From assembly GCF_029227915.1 (NCBI RefSeq), contig NW_026633880.1:186001-250000 (forward strand): 64,000 nucleotides of DNA. The letters run 5' to 3'. The DNA comes from Hydractinia symbiolongicarpus. Its lineage: Eukaryota > Cnidaria > Hydrozoa > Anthoathecata > Hydractiniidae. The notes beneath the pieces are model-generated. The model worked only from the letters and a program-made list of their open reading frames with translations, had not been told where the DNA came from and searched no databases. Made by a program: the position numbers and the translations under genes. Shown here piece after piece: positions 1 through 12,775 of this stretch (the stretch's first letter is position 1; every line of letters starts with the position of its first letter).

Positions 1-326
1 GGGTGGTGCACTGAATAAGTTTAAACCCCTTGCGGGTTGTGCACTGGTGTTTACAAACGTCTATTAAAGCAGGTTTTTAAATTACGATAGGTTACAACTC
101 GAAAAATTCCTTGGTTGGGATTTTTTCTTACTTTTGGCACTCCTTACTTTTGGCACTTCTCCGTTGCATTAAATTTTTGACAATTATATGTAACCTATAA
201 ATTACAACAATCTATATATAACGCTAATGTTCTAAAGTTTACGTGGCCTTTAAAAACGGAATTATCACAAGTACTTTTATAAAACGGATTGAAATAGTAA
301 ATTCGTTTAAGTCACAAAATGTTCCA

Positions 327-839
327 TTATGAGATAGAGATGGCCAAAAGGAGCTTGAATACCATTCTGGGACTATTAATATGCCTTTTGGCTTTGCACA
401 CTTTTAAATGTTTAATAGTCGCGTTTATTAATTTGATTGTTGGGCAAAGCCAATTATTATCGCAATCTGACCAGTCTTGTGTGAAAGCATCAACGCCTAA
501 TGAACCGGGACAGTAAAACTTCGAATTAAAATTGCTTACTTTACTGTTAAAATTGTCCGCAAAACGATCGAACTGAATTTCACCAGAGACCTTAATAATG
601 CTTGTGAATGAAGAACTATCAATGAACCAATCATCTGTGTCAATCAACTTGCTTAATTTGTCGGCCGTATAATTTTGTTCTCTGGGTATCCACGTTGGTG
701 AAATTGTGATGTCGTTTTGTACACACATTTTAAAAATATCTACAGCTATAGAATGTAAATGTGGTTTTGTACTTCCAATTTCTAGAATTCTTGAGGCAGA
801 GAGGTTATCGGTTCTGATATTTACGGACTCGTTTTTCAA
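327..839 (-). pseudogene. DIRS-like RNase H domain fragment
   Basis: The frame reads a WxPREQNYTADKLSK motif and then FADNFNSK and CPGSLGVDAF, which is the C-terminal RNase H part of DIRS-like polyproteins. It is open for about 170 residues but has no upstream partner in frame: the reverse transcriptase upstream is shifted. The domain would degrade the RNA strand during reverse transcription. It is part of the decayed element, not a separate gene. Confidence 0.65.
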
Positions 840-2085
840 GAGGTGAGCGAAAGATTCCAGAGAATATTTTATAGCTAATAGTTCGCGTACGGTTGAACTT
901 GTTCTTACCTCAGTGTTGTTAAACTTGCCATGACATAAACATCTTTCCTAGCCTTTTTAACATAAAGCTCCCGTAAAAGTTCTCGCTTGCGTCAGTAAAA
1001 AGAATTTGCAATGTTGTATGTTTTGGTTTAAAAGAATATCCATTTTTCTCGCAAATATTGTGCAACCAAAACTCAAGCTCTTGCGTTTCATCAGATTTAA
1101 TTTTTTAAGACGATTACCATGAAAATCGCTAAGTAAAGTTTTCTTGTAAATAGACGAACAATTGGACCAAGAGATAAGTGCATAGCAGGTAATTGACCTG
1201 TTACTTGTGATAATAATTTTTCTGTTGGGGCATCTTGACTTAACACGGATTCTATCAAGGTGAAAAGCTTACTTAATTTTCTTCTGGGACGTAAAATTTC
1301 ATAGCAGTGGTATCGACGACTGTTCCCAACCACTCACCTTTTTGTCTAGGCCCTAGGTTGCTTTGTTTTTGTTAAATCTTGAGTAACTAATTTGGTTGAA
1401 TCCTTACATGTGAGAAAAGAAGATGAAGTATTTATTCCGTCATCAAGACATACTACCGACTTAATTCCTGTTTTCTTCCACTTTTTTATTAACGGTCGTA
1501 GCAATTTCGTTAATATGTAACATGCAGTAGCTAAACCAAATGCAAGTACTAGAAACTGGAAATATCTTGTTATGCCATTTTTAAATACGCACCTAAAACC
1601 AAGGAATTTTTTATGGCTGGGGTGTATTTCTACGTGATGGTAGCCAGATGCTAAGTCAAAAAAGTCCTTTTCTCCAATTATAACGTTTTTAGATCTTCGT
1701 ATTTAAATTTAATTTGTTGTAAATATTTATTGACGTGTCTTAGATTGAGTACCATTCTACGTTTTTTACCCTCGAAGACTGTGAGAGGATTGCAACAGTA
1801 AGGTTGTTCTGTAAGTCCTTGTATTAAACCCTTATCTAAAAGTTCTATAATAGCTGTTTCAACAAATTCACTGTGTTTTAGGCTCGACAAATTGTTTTTT
1901 GCGAAAAAAGATGGTGGATGTGCAGTAAAAGGGAAGATATATCCATGTGCTATAATGTTCAATACAAAGGTAGAGCATTCAAGTTCCTTTTCCCAAAACT
2001 GTATATGTTTTCTTAAACAACCTTTAACTGAATTTTTTTTTGTCGGGGCAGTTGTAGAGTAAGTGTCCAGCTTTTCCGCAGACAT
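840..2085 (-). pseudogene. DIRS-like reverse transcriptase, frameshifted
   Basis: The minus strand contains the main reverse-transcriptase blocks in several frames. The N-terminal part (1678-2085) reads MVLNLRHVNKYL. Near 1530-1650 another frame reads DLASGYHHVEIH and FLVLAFGLATA, the palm region. At 1436-1447 the catalytic LDDG is seen. At 1097-1333 the thumb-like TGQLPAMHLSLGPIVRL follows. A stop and frame change near 1675 separate the first two blocks, so no continuous product is made. The motifs identify the family well; individual block edges are approximate. Confidence 0.65.
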
Positions 2086-2739
2086 AACAGTTTCTATCGA
2101 ACTTGTTCTTTCTAAAATCGAAACCTTTTTTCATTAAATCACTAGCTTCATCACGATAAGATCTTGGAGCAAAGTTTTTAGAGTAAAAGCTCTTGGATTC
2201 GTACTGATTGAAATATTTCTTATTAGCGTACTTATTTTTTTTAGATTGTTCGAATGTTTTTCGCTTTGCTGATGCTTTCGACCGTGCCATCTTAATTTGT
2301 TTTTCATCGGCTGAATCAGATGATAAGTCATCAGACAAACACTCTTTAACAAAATGCCAACCGGTTTCCTCTCTATCAGCCAAACGAATAAGTTCCTGAT
2401 ACTTTTTAAGAAGTTCCTTACCTTATTTAAGAGATTCTCTAGCTTCATTGAGTTGTTGGTTTTTAAACTGCTTATCTGCTTTATTAATGCATTCTTTTAA
2501 CGCGATATTCCTTTCGTATTGCGCTTTATTGCCTTTGCTCGGGAAATTTGGCTTTATTTTATTCGTTTTACCGATTCTTCAACTGCTTTAGATGTAACTG
2601 TTTCCATTTGTCGTTTTAGATCCTTGTCCAACATATTTTTGACCTGGATCGCTGTCTCCTTCACTAGTGCTTCACGATTTAAACACGATTGGATTGTCTC
2701 CACCATCTTCTGCGTAAGTTGATCGTCAGATCAAGCCAT
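2024..2739 (-). pseudogene. DIRS-like Gag with CCHC zinc knuckle, broken
   Basis: The downstream part (2024-2383) ends in a CCHC zinc knuckle, CYVCGKAGHLLYNC, and before it has the acidic/basic stretch DSADEKQIKMARSKASAKRK, characteristic of the first ORF of DIRS-like elements. Upstream segments in the same orientation (to an ATG near 2739) read as coiled-coil-like Gag but are interrupted by stops near 2735, 2570 and 2425. It overlaps the start of the reverse transcriptase by about 60 bases in another frame. Gag would bind the element RNA. Confidence 0.55.
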
Positions 2740-3220
2740 GCTGAAGTTTTAACGATGATGTGTCGTCGCTGTTGTGTAACACAGAAAGAGACTGTGAACT
2801 ATTACTTAGTTCTTTTTATAACCTTTGAAACCTAATGTTACGGACGACGAAGACGCTCATTGTCTAGCTGTCAAGAAAATAATTATCTTTAGAGCAAGTC
2901 TCAAGTTAATATTATGTACCACCATTTATTTAGCGGTAATGTTCTGATGTTACTTGGTTCCAACGCTTTTAACGGTGAAACGATTGACCGTGGGACCTGA
3001 GATAACAGATTTTGGACTTTGGCGTAATAAATGTGATAAATGAGATATTTGCACTCCAAGAATTAACATTTTTGCCAAATTGGAATGACTTCTTAAAACT
3101 CCCCAGAGAGACTGTGCCCTGTGCTAGCGCTTTATATGAAAATTAAGATGAATAAGTCATTTTTCACTGTGGTACCAATTCTAGCCATTAACGTGGAATG
3201 AAGAAGTGAAGACCGTCTCA

Positions 3221-3442
3221 AAAACTACATTTCATTGATTTCTAACAGTAGCAGTCCGTTTGAGTTACAACAGTTGCGTCATATATTGGTACCACATGTA
3301 TTTAGCCATAATTTTAAATGCGATGAAACCTAGTAATATCAGAAAAATATCGCTAAATACATCATGTTGGTACGAATATGTGACACAACTGTTGTAAAGC
3401 AAACGCACTAGTACCGTTAGAAAGTCAATTAAATGTAGTTTT
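3221..3442. repeat. Imperfect fold-back repeat, ~90-nt arms
   Basis: The left arm, about 3221-3306, pairs with the reverse complement of about 3351-3442: aaaactacattt opens one arm and aaatgtagtttt closes the other, and ttacaacagttg/caactgttgtaa match inside. Roughly four fifths of the positions pair by eye. It resembles a small fold-back (MITE-like) element. The adjoining 2870-3220 holds further diverged pieces of the same motifs (gtaccac...atttatttagc) but no gene. Confidence 0.55.
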
Positions 3443-3553
3443 GGAAACTTGTCTTAGAGTTAAATCGATGAGTAAAGGAAAGAATTTAGAGAGTCATGAA
3501 CCGAAATCATAGTAGTACCTAGACCCAACAACGACATTCGAGTATGTATACAT

Positions 3554-3799
3554 ATGAGATGTGCTAATCAAGCAATCACACGCGCACGCTATCCAACTCT
3601 CACCGTAGGCAATTTGTTAGTTGAATTTAAATCATGTTTCGTCTTTTCAAAACTCGATTTAAAAAGCGCATTTTATCAGCCTGAGCTTGGAGAAAACTCG
3701 AGTTATATTACAGCATTTCAATCTAATAACAAAATTTATCGTTCCACCAGACTCATATTTGGCGCAAACTCCGCCGCAGGGAATTACAAGATTCACTAA
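3554..3799 (+). pseudogene. Gypsy reverse transcriptase fragment
   Basis: The stretch FSKLDLKSAFYQ is the first catalytic-aspartate block of gypsy-type reverse transcriptases, followed by a region like the next palm block, with the usual proline and phenylalanine positions altered. The frame stops at 3799; a downstream YxDD block was not seen. It is one exon-like remnant of the element. Confidence 0.6.
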
Positions 3800-4129
3800 G
3801 GACAATTTTAACAATCATAAAAGGAGCTAAAAGATACATCAGGAGAAAAAAAACATTTCCGATTATGCAAGTCGACACGTCACCAAAACTGTCAATCGAA
3901 ACGCACCTACCGAATTCGACGAATACGTTAATTTAATAAGCAAATTCGCTACACCAAACCCATTAAAATTAGAGGAAATAAAAAAAGCTACAAAAGAAGA
4001 TGTACAAAAACAACGATTGGTTACAAGTTAATTAATGTAGAAAACCTAGATTTACGAGATCTAGATATCCTAATGTTAAAAAAGTTTTCGAAAATTAGAG
4101 ATCAAAAAGTGTTTCGAAAATTAGAGTTC

Positions 4130-4980
4130 AGGACGACCAAATGTTGAAACAACATAAGATTATTATGCCCAAAGTTTATCAGTCAGTAGCAATTTAGTTA
4201 GCACATGCAGGACATTAAGGCATAGAAAAAACAGAATCTCTACTACGATCAAAAGTATTCTTCTTTGGTTTGGATGAGCATGTCGAAACCAAATTTAATA
4301 AACGTATAGCATGCCAAGCTATTATGCGATTAAGAAAAACACACCTTAAAAAATTATGAAAATTCCAGAAGTATTTGACAAAGTTAATTCCCACTACACT
4401 GGACCTTTTCCAAGCGGACAGAATATATTTGTCCTAATTGATCAAAAATCACGTTCCCCAGAAATCAAATTTACTAACTCTACCTCAGCAAAAACCTTTA
4501 TTTCTATCATGCACAGAATCACAAGCACTTATGAAATACCAAAAGAGTTAAAATCCGACAATGGATTTCAATCGCACGAATTAAAACATTACATGCAACA
4601 GACCGGAAGACAATATAGGCGAATCACACCATTACATCCACAGGCTAATGGATATGCAGAGCGATTCATGTCATCATTAAAAAAGTAACTCAATTCGCTG
4701 TCATCGAAAGAAAAGATTGGAAAACAGAAGTGTACAAATTCTCATTTAACTATCTTAACACGCCACATACAACAAATAGAATTGCGCCAGCAGAAGGTAT
4801 GTTTCATCGTAAACTGAATCTTACCATACCGTCATATTCGAATGAAACAGACAAGACGAACATAATCGAATCAAGAGCAACGATATTAAAGCGAAAGAGG
4901 AAGCGAAAGAATATTATGATAAGAAAAACAATGCAATGGAAAATAACATCGACGGATCAGATTTAGTCATCGTACATCAA
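4130..4980 (+). pseudogene. Gypsy integrase, broken
   Basis: Around 4200-4320 an H2C2-type zinc region is readable (HAGH, IEKTESLLRSKVFFFGLDEH, then IACQA) with internal stops. The core follows at 4356-4688: TGPFPSGQNIFVLIDQKSRS, SDNGFQS with the second catalytic Asp, and LHPQANGYAERF with the catalytic Glu. A stop at 4686-4688 is followed in frame by the start of the C-terminal region and then, in another frame at 4730-4966, by NYLNTPHTTNRIAP. A frame change near 4890 leads into a basic tail. This is a decayed integrase related to retrotransposon K02A2.6-type proteins. Confidence 0.6.
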
Positions 4981-5591
4981 CCAAAAAGAAACAAAACAAC
5001 ATCAAAGTTTCGAGCAGAACCACAAATAGTAATACACAAGAAAGGATCATTAATCACCGCGAAATCACAAAACAACGATAAATGAATTACTAGAAATGAA
5101 TCTCACTTCAAAAAAGTTACCACAGATAAATAATTTCCTGAACAATTTGACGACGACGACGCAAGTTTAATTGAACAATCACAAAATGGAAACCCAGCAG
5201 CTGAACCAACACCACCACAACGCCAACCAAGAAAAACTTATCCAAAGAGAAAACGTAGACCACCAGAAGAATGAAGAAATTATTAGACTTGTACATAGAT
5301 AAAAAGTTATAAACATTGACATTTTACCGGACACAAATCTTTTATTGCCGTTTGTTTTAATATGTTTTAGAACTTCGGTTATGATGTGCAATAGAAAGCG
5401 ACACCTACGAATGAGAACAGTATAAAAACAGTCACTTAGTATTTTGAAAGATAGTTGCTAAATAGAAACGAATTTGTCATAATCTCTTTTTTCCCTGCAA
5501 AGTAAAGCGTATCACTGGGGACGAGATTGCCCTAAAGGTTGATAAGCGAGTTGTTTAATTTTCGGCCAAATTTAAACGTTTTATAATAAGG

Positions 5592-5705
5592 TCGTGCCAT
5601 AGTGGTTATGGAGTTCACTTCGTAATCGCAAGGTCCATGGTTTGGCCAAAGCGCTAGCATATTTATCAAGTGCGATTACCACAGCTGCGGTTCAACCCAT
5701 TCCAT
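5592..5705 (+). repeat. tRNA-like sequence, possible SINE head
   Basis: The sequence shows a tRNA-like head with ccatagtggttatggag (A-box-like) and ggtccatggtttggcc (B-box-like) about 30 bases apart, with an anticodon-loop-like cttcgtaa between them. The boxes deviate from consensus, so a functional tRNA is unlikely. Confidence 0.3.
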
Positions 5706-7198
5706 GTGAGAGCAATCAAACACGCTCTTCTTCTTTTAACCACGCTATTCTTTTTCTTTTTCAAACACAATTTCCGTTAATATATGCTAGAGACTTCATT
5801 TAACATTCCGTGTTTTTTACCACAGAATCCCTTTCCTTCTTTTTGTCCGGCTGAAATTTGGTTACCTTTTTAAAAAGATTATGAGCCTTGTGTTAGCCAT
5901 AAAAAGGTTTTTAAAACTGATGTCATGAATGATTTTAAAGAGATAAATTTAAGATCGACACTTTGGGTATAAAGTATTAACTTAAGTATCTCACTTTGAA
6001 TATATTAAACGCATTTATAGGTAATCTATTCTCTTGGTGTACTTATCCATTTTTTCTCTATATATTTGAGATTTTCAGGGTGGTTGGTATGGTTTATATA
6101 TTTTTGGATTAGGTAAGGATGTATATTAAAAATTTCACGTTCAGTTTCTACTTTTTCAAGGAAAGATACACTCTATTTTTGTTATCTTTAGTTATCTGAC
6201 ATCTTAAGAAAAGAAAATGCCAAGATTTGTAAGTTACTTTATTCGTACAAATTTTCTTTCGACATCTCCAAATTAAATGCACGCCAAATTTATAATTGTT
6301 TTTCATCGTTATTAAATGTCGACCTTGTATAAAAACTGCACTATGAATTATGACCAAAATAATTATTCCACTGTAAACATAACATACAGTAACTTGAATC
6401 ACCATCCCTTCCGTAGCAGGAATAAAGTTAAATTAACTGGTGTTGATACTTATTATTTTTATGCTTAGCACGCGGTTTTTCTATGAAATCATTCTTTTCT
6501 AAATAGTGTAAGGCCGTATCGCAAATCGTATCGTAAATGATGTGTCACATCATTGCTGTTTGTATTAGGACTTTCCGGATTTACGCCCCGCATGCACTTT
6601 ATACTTCCCCCGGCGGTACATTAGACCAAGAAAGCTTTAGTAGTTTTTAGCTTGGATTGCATGAATCAATAAAAATTCAGGCTTTAGATATAATTAATTC
6701 AGATTCTGACGCACGTGATTTAAATAAAATGAACTTATTCAGACTTTAGGTGACGTGAGCAAAAAAAAAATGATGACTTCAGTAAAAAATTAATAGCGTC
6801 ATAAATCGAACCAACTTAATTTATATCCCTTTTATTCATAGTTCCAAGTTAAAACTTTATCATTTTTTATCAACAATGTTAAGTGGGGACTTTGAACACG
6901 TCATCTAAGGAATAATATGGTCATAGTGTTTCTCAATCAAAAAATACATAGGGGTTCATAGGGGCCGTAAAATATAACTAAGTTCTGTACAAATAGAAAC
7001 AACAACCTTTCTTTTACCAACATTACGACAATTTTCTTTTCATTCTTACACAATTTCTAAAATTATTTCAATAAAATTATGCAAAACATTAAGCAACTTA
7101 AGTTTCTAAAAAATTGTCTATACGATAAATGTCTCCTTTAAAGAAATCCCCAAAATAATGAGAAAATCCGTGGTTTGTCATATCCTTTTAAAGACAAT

Positions 7199-7456
7199 TA
7201 TGTCGGACGGACTATTTACTCCCGTGCTATTTTCTCTGCTGGTAGATTGAAAAATGCTACTGTTTTGCAAAAATATTTGCTGTGTTTGCTTTTGATATAA
7301 AAAATAATAAAAATTCCATTGAATTTGTCCAATTGACGAAAGTTTATTGTTTTATAAAATTTTGAGTGATTAAATAACAATCAAGATATTTTGTTTCTTC
7401 ACCGAAATTAAGCAAACTTATACTTTTTAAGTACAAAATATTTGTCCGTCCGACAT
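7199..7456. repeat. Possible MITE with 13-bp inverted ends
   Basis: atgtcggacggac at the left is matched exactly by gtccgtccgacat about 245 bases to the right. The interior is AT-rich with no ORF. No clear target duplication is visible, so this could be coincidence or a very small transposon remnant. Confidence 0.3.
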
Positions 7457-7765
7457 GTTCATCAAGCATTTGTAGAGGACATTTTATGCTGCTAACAGTA
7501 TTTTATAACTTTATGATGAATAAGGTTTAAATAAGGGTTCAAACAAAAAATACTTAAAAAAAATTCTCTCATGAAGAACTAAAAATAACCAAACGACAAA
7601 AAATGAAAAAACTGTAAGGAAAAGGACAAATTAATTTACATAAAGAACACCAAGAAAGATCCAACTAAAAAGATTCATGGAAAAGCTTCGCTAAGTCTTA
7701 ATTCGGTCCGTTTTTACTAATTACATGACTTCAAACTATACAGTAAAGCCGCCAATTTCAAATTT

Positions 7766-7803
7766 CAACCCGGGTTATTTCAAACTTGAAATAACCCGGG
7801 TTG
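7766..7803. repeat. Perfect 18-bp-arm hairpin
   Basis: Two 18-base arms beginning caacccggg pair perfectly around a 2-base loop (ac), giving a 38-base near-cruciform. Each arm contains a CCCGGG core. It lies in gene-free DNA. Confidence 0.7.
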
Positions 7804-10800
7804 TAATTGACTGCTTTTATTCTACTTCATTTTCCCCTTTTGTTTTTATCACGAGATTTGTTATACGATTGGCCATATTTTGCAACAAAACAGTTGTCAG
7901 TTTTATTCCATTGTTTAGAACCTTGTGTTTTATTTGATTGGTTTACATTTTTAAACATCATTTTGCGTTGTTCATAGTTTTGACATGAATATTTTATCGT
8001 AAAAGGTAGGAGATTTTAACTCCTTGATGATTTAGCATTTGCATGAGTAATTTCTTATAAGGTTCTTTCAATAGGTCTTATAAGTTCTTATAAGAGCGTT
8101 TGAATTTAGCTGGTGAACATCTAAATATATTTTGCTTTTTCCCTTTTCTTATACATTATATATAAAATCATAAAATCTTGCAGTTTGACGTGACAAGTAT
8201 TTTCTGTACAAATTTCACATTTTCTTAATTTTTAGGCAGTATGTCAGAACCCATCGAGTAATAATTTTTTTAATTGAATGGGAGAAAACAAACACGCTAA
8301 GCAAAATCACTGGAAAATTTCATTTGCCCATAAAATGGTGATTACAGTCTCGAAAAATTTGTATACCTCCCATGTTGTCAATCTTGTGTCGTATTATTAA
8401 GTATATAACACCAAGAACAAATGGTTTAAAGTATAACTTGCCCCAGCACAATAAAAAAACCTAATTCTAAAATCTCAAATGTGTGGAATGTGAGTTTTAA
8501 ATAATGCTAAGCAACTACAATTAGGTAAAGTTAGTTTTCATATCTTGCTTGGAAAATAACGCAATTTAGTCTAGCAAGGTCATCAGCACCAACATTTTCA
8601 AATTTTACGTTTAATGGAAATAAGCAATTACAAATCACAGCGAGCTAGTATACCTAGCTCATTTACCAATTTATATACTCTGTATGTATGTGCGCGCAAG
8701 TCCATTGTTCTAGATGCTAAATTACAACAAATTACAACATTACACTACCCCACGCCTCCACTCTTCCAGAACGCACAGTACAAAAGGTGGCCACATCGAT
8801 TAACAGAGAGATTTTATTACATCTGGTCAATTCTGATAAAGTCTTATAAAAGGTTAACTTTTTAAAAACAAAGAAGGAATTAGCAGACACTCCAATTAAC
8901 GGACAAATTTTTGTACTAAAGGCGGACATCTTTAATTAGCTGAAAGTGTTTTTCGCACCAATAGTGTTCGGTATATAAATATGTAATGGCTGAACTATGT
9001 TATCTAGTTAAGCTTTTTAAAACAAATCCCTGATAGTTATTCTTTCACCTACAAGTAGCCAATATGCTTTCTTTGCCTTCACTCTAATGAATCAGCGCAA
9101 GCGGTCAGCTTATCTAACAGCTGTATTTTATAAAAGTAGGATAAGCGTACATTTTAAATTTTACAGGAAGTTCAAACTAGCCATAGAATAACAGTACAAG
9201 TGCAACTAATGACAGGTCCTAAACAAAACCTCCCTCGTCCCCAGGATTTTTCTGCCTTTCTGACATAGGGATGACGAGGAAAAATAACCTGACATCATTG
9301 ACATGTTTTTGTAACAAGATTGCGTTCCACATTTTCGCACAATTATGGTGATTTTTTCCTCAGTCAGCGCTCTTCCAGGTAAAGATGAAAATATAAATCG
9401 TGTGTACAAAACTCTAAAAAATTTTGTAACTACCTGGAACTTTTACAAACAAAATTTTTAACCCACTTCTAATTTGAAATTTACTGATTCTCCATGAAAC
9501 AAATACCAACTATATAAGCCTTCGCTCTATATTTGACACAAAATATCTACAGTAATCATATATTATTTTTCCTTTGTTTTTGCCACCAAAAGATATGTGC
9601 TTCTGAACAAGAACAAAAAAATCCACAAACTGGATTTAAAATCTAGATGAACCATCACTAGTTAGCATATTGTCCTGTTTAGAATTGACGTTACCTACTG
9701 GTGAAACATCACATCTTCTACCAAACTTTCCTTGCATACTTTACTTCTGGCAATATGTTTACTTTTTCTGTTGCTGAAACATGGAAAAAGGGATGAGGGT
9801 CAAAATTGACCCTACTTATGAGTAAAAGAAATAGATTGTGCCTTTCGTATTGTTCAGGTAGGCACTAAGCCTATAGCGGATGTATTGCTATATCAGACTC
9901 ACGCATTTTGAGCTCAAACCTTTTTAGCTACATGCCTCAATTTTTCATTTTCCTTTTAAGGTAAAAAGTAACGTTTAACAAACTTTTGCAGAAAGAAATT
10001 GTCGTGATTTGTGTGGATAAAAATGTTTTTGCAAAATTAAGTCTCGCGAATTGGGCAAAGAGAATATTTTATTGCAATGATTAGGCAAAACCTTTATGGT
10101 AAATGAATACCTACTTTTTATAATATGTTGGTTGTATTGCATTTTTGGTACGGAGGGAATTTCTTGTGAATTTTCTCGTTTTGAATGTTACGTCGCATTC
10201 GTTGAATCGCATAAGTCAACTGAAATGGATTTTACTTGAAAATCGAATCCTTCCACAAACCACTGGTTAAGAAGATCTTTTCAATATGTTCTTATACGCA
10301 TATTTGAATTTAAAGGGACATAAAAATGCACAACTCATTTGCCGCGCATGAAACTTCATTTAAAAATACATCCTCGTCCCCAGGATTTGTTGCCTATCAC
10401 AAAGCTGCTAGCGCTTACTTGACGACTAAACAAGACCCTGATACAGGCTGCTTTTCATAACCAGTATATTGGTTATTATAAATAATAAGTTAGTCTGGCT
10501 AGTTTCTGCAGCTAGTAAAATCAACTTGATTAAGTCCTCGTTCTTCACATGCACATGGCGAGGACGATGTATTTTGGTTGATTATGTTTTTTAACGCGAA
10601 AGTTTTATTTCAAACCAAATTATTATTTGTTCACCCTGAAACTATATTTTATAGTGATAAAATATTTTAATAAGCATTACTTATCAACAAAAATGTGTTG
10701 ACGTGTAGCTAAGTATAAAATGTTTTCAACGTCTTATAAATCTTGGCTGAATATTTTTTTATAAGCAACCCAGTTGATAAGACTAGGCCTTAAATTGGGT

Positions 10801-10858
10801 CAAAAATTAGGCATCTTTCTCAAGAGGTTACAGATAAATCTACTTGTCTATTACTTAA

Positions 10859-12775
10859 CTAGTCGATAAAGCCCGTGGAAAAATCCACTTAGGCAACAGG
10901 ACATTGAAAAAGTTGGTTGTTTACGACCGTTTGCTGACGTCAGCATTGCAAATCCAAAAAAAATTGACGAAATTTAGTTTATTCGTTGCCTGTAACGTGT
11001 AGAGGTTGAAGCGCTGATCAAAATAATGTATAGAATCATATCTTTTCTACGAACGACTAAGGACATATAAGCGTTAAAAATTGTGCTGACGTCAGCAAAG
11101 GCTCGTAAAAACACAAAACATTTTTTTAGAAAGTTATATACATGTTGCCTTCCTCGTATAGGTCTTGAAACGCTAATCAAGAAAGTGTATAGGATCATGT
11201 ACTTTTGACAAACGGTTGCAGAGATATTAGAGTTTGACGGTTTTTGATGACGTCATAAACCCGTCATTCCGAAACAAATTTGGGGACCTAAGTTTGGGAA
11301 ACTTACCCAAATTGGTCCCAGGGGGTCCCTAGTTACCCACACGATCAAAAATCATTGACGTCACCACCTCGTTTCCAAGTTATTTGGCCTCAAAGTTTTA
11401 AGTGCACTGTAATGTCTTCACTAATCTTAATTAACTTTCCTTTGACGTCAATACTATTTAAACGTTAAAGTGTGGTAAATTACAGAACAATTTTAGAGGC
11501 GATGTTTTATAGAATTTGTTAAAGAAAATTGCAAAGAATATAATCCACTTTGCAAAAGTTACAGACAAAACTGGCGTATTATTATATAGACTAGTCCATA
11601 AAGACCGTGGAAAAATCCACTTAGGCAGGATAACAGAAAAACAACCATCATTTAAATTTTGATAGAGTCCAGTGTATAGGATCGTGTACTTTTGACCAAC
11701 GGATGCAGAGATATTAGGGTTTTTAAAAAAAATTTTGATGACGTCATTAACCCGTCCATTCCGAAACCGATTCGGTGACCCAGGTTTGAAAAAGTTACCC
11801 AAATGTCCCAGGTAGTCCCTAGTTAACCACGCAGGAGATGACGTCAGTTGTTTCCACCCGTTTCCAAGTTATTTAGCCTTAAATTTATAAGTGCAATGCA
11901 ATGGCCTCACTAATCTCAATATACTTTCCTTTGACGTCAATATTGCTCTAACGTCAAAGTTTGCTAATTTACAGAACAAATTTATAGGCGATGTTTTATA
12001 GACTTTTTCAAAGAATTTTTATCCACTTTGCAAAAGTCACAGACAGAACTGGCGTATTATTATATAGACTAGTCGATAAGGCCCGTGGAAAAATCCACTT
12101 AGGCAGAAGGACAATGAAAAATAGGTTGTTTTAGATTTTTTGCTGACGTCAGCAGTGCAATTACAAAAATTTTTGACGAAATTTAGTTCATTCGTTGCCT
12201 GTACTGTGCAGAGGTTTAAATGCTGACCAAGAAAATGTATATGATCATGTCTTTTTTTAAAGCGGTTAATGAGATATAAGGGTTTCAAATTTTGCTGACG
12301 TCAGCAATGGCCAGTCAAACCCCCAAAACCTTTTTTTTAGAAATTTGTATACCTGCTGCCTTCATTGTTTAGGTCTGAAAACGCTGATCAAGAAAATGTA
12401 TAGGATCGCGTATTTTTAACAAACGGTTGCAAGATATTAGGATTTGAAGTTTTTTTGGTGACGTCATCAACCCGTGCATTCCGAAACGGATTCGGGGACC
12501 CAGGTTTGGGAAACTTACCCAAATTGGTCCCAGGTGGTCCCTAGTTACTTACGCAGGAGATGACGTCAGTTATTTCCACCCGTTTCCAAGTTATTTAGCC
12601 TTAATTTTAAAAGTGAAATGCAATGGCTTCACTAATCTTAATATACTTTCCTTTGACGTCAATATTGCTTTAATGTCAAAGTTTGGTAATTTACAGAACA
12701 AATTTATAGATGATGTTTTCTAGACTTTATCAAAGAAATTTTATCCACTTTGCAAAAGTCACAGACAGACAGACA
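10859..12775. repeat. ~0.7-kb tandem repeat, three units, CRE-dense
   Basis: Three tandem units start with ctagtc(g/c)ataa at about 10859, 11591 and 12069. Units 1 and 3 are roughly 0.7 kb; unit 2 lacks its first half. Shared landmarks are cccgtggaaaaatccactta, gaaacttacccaaattggtc and ctttgacgtcaat. TGACGTCA occurs 13 times between 10930 and 12660. The Polinton is inserted at the end of unit 3, and the next unit's start (actggcgtattattatata) resumes after the right end of the Polinton. A partial diverged relative lies near 45230-45600. Confidence 0.8.

Larger units (their letters stand above)
1..2870 (-). mobile_element. Degraded DIRS-like (tyrosine-recombinase) retrotransposon
   Basis: Read on the minus strand, a zinc-knuckle Gag-like region, a reverse transcriptase and an RNase H follow one another, the order of DIRS/Ngaro-type retrotransposons. 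The RNase H tail contains the run FNSKFYCPGSLGVDAFTQDW, which is typical of DIRS-like RNase H. All three parts have stops and frameshifts. The tyrosine recombinase expected downstream of RNase H would lie in 1-326 or beyond the window; 1-326 holds no gene I can see. Terminal repeats were not identified, so the boundaries are approximate. Confidence 0.7.
3480..5400 (+). mobile_element. Degraded Ty3/gypsy retrotransposon
   Basis: Reverse transcriptase, an integrase zinc-binding region, integrase core and a C-terminal tail occur in order on the plus strand but in different frames with stops. This order (RT before IN) is that of Ty3/gypsy elements. No long terminal repeats were recognised. The element is too decayed to be active. 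Confidence 0.6.
5410..10855. other. Intergenic, no recognisable gene
   Basis: The ORFs here are short and have no domain I recognise. Apart from the small repeats listed separately, the only shared sequence I see is cctcgtccccaggattt, at about 9229-9247 and again at 10371-10389. This looks like the end of a dispersed repeat family. The rest is AT-rich and featureless to me. Confidence 0.5.

Noticed and set aside
12037-12288. Minus-strand ORF in the CRE-rich repeat
   Set aside because: It is not conserved as a frame in the other units, and no domain is seen.
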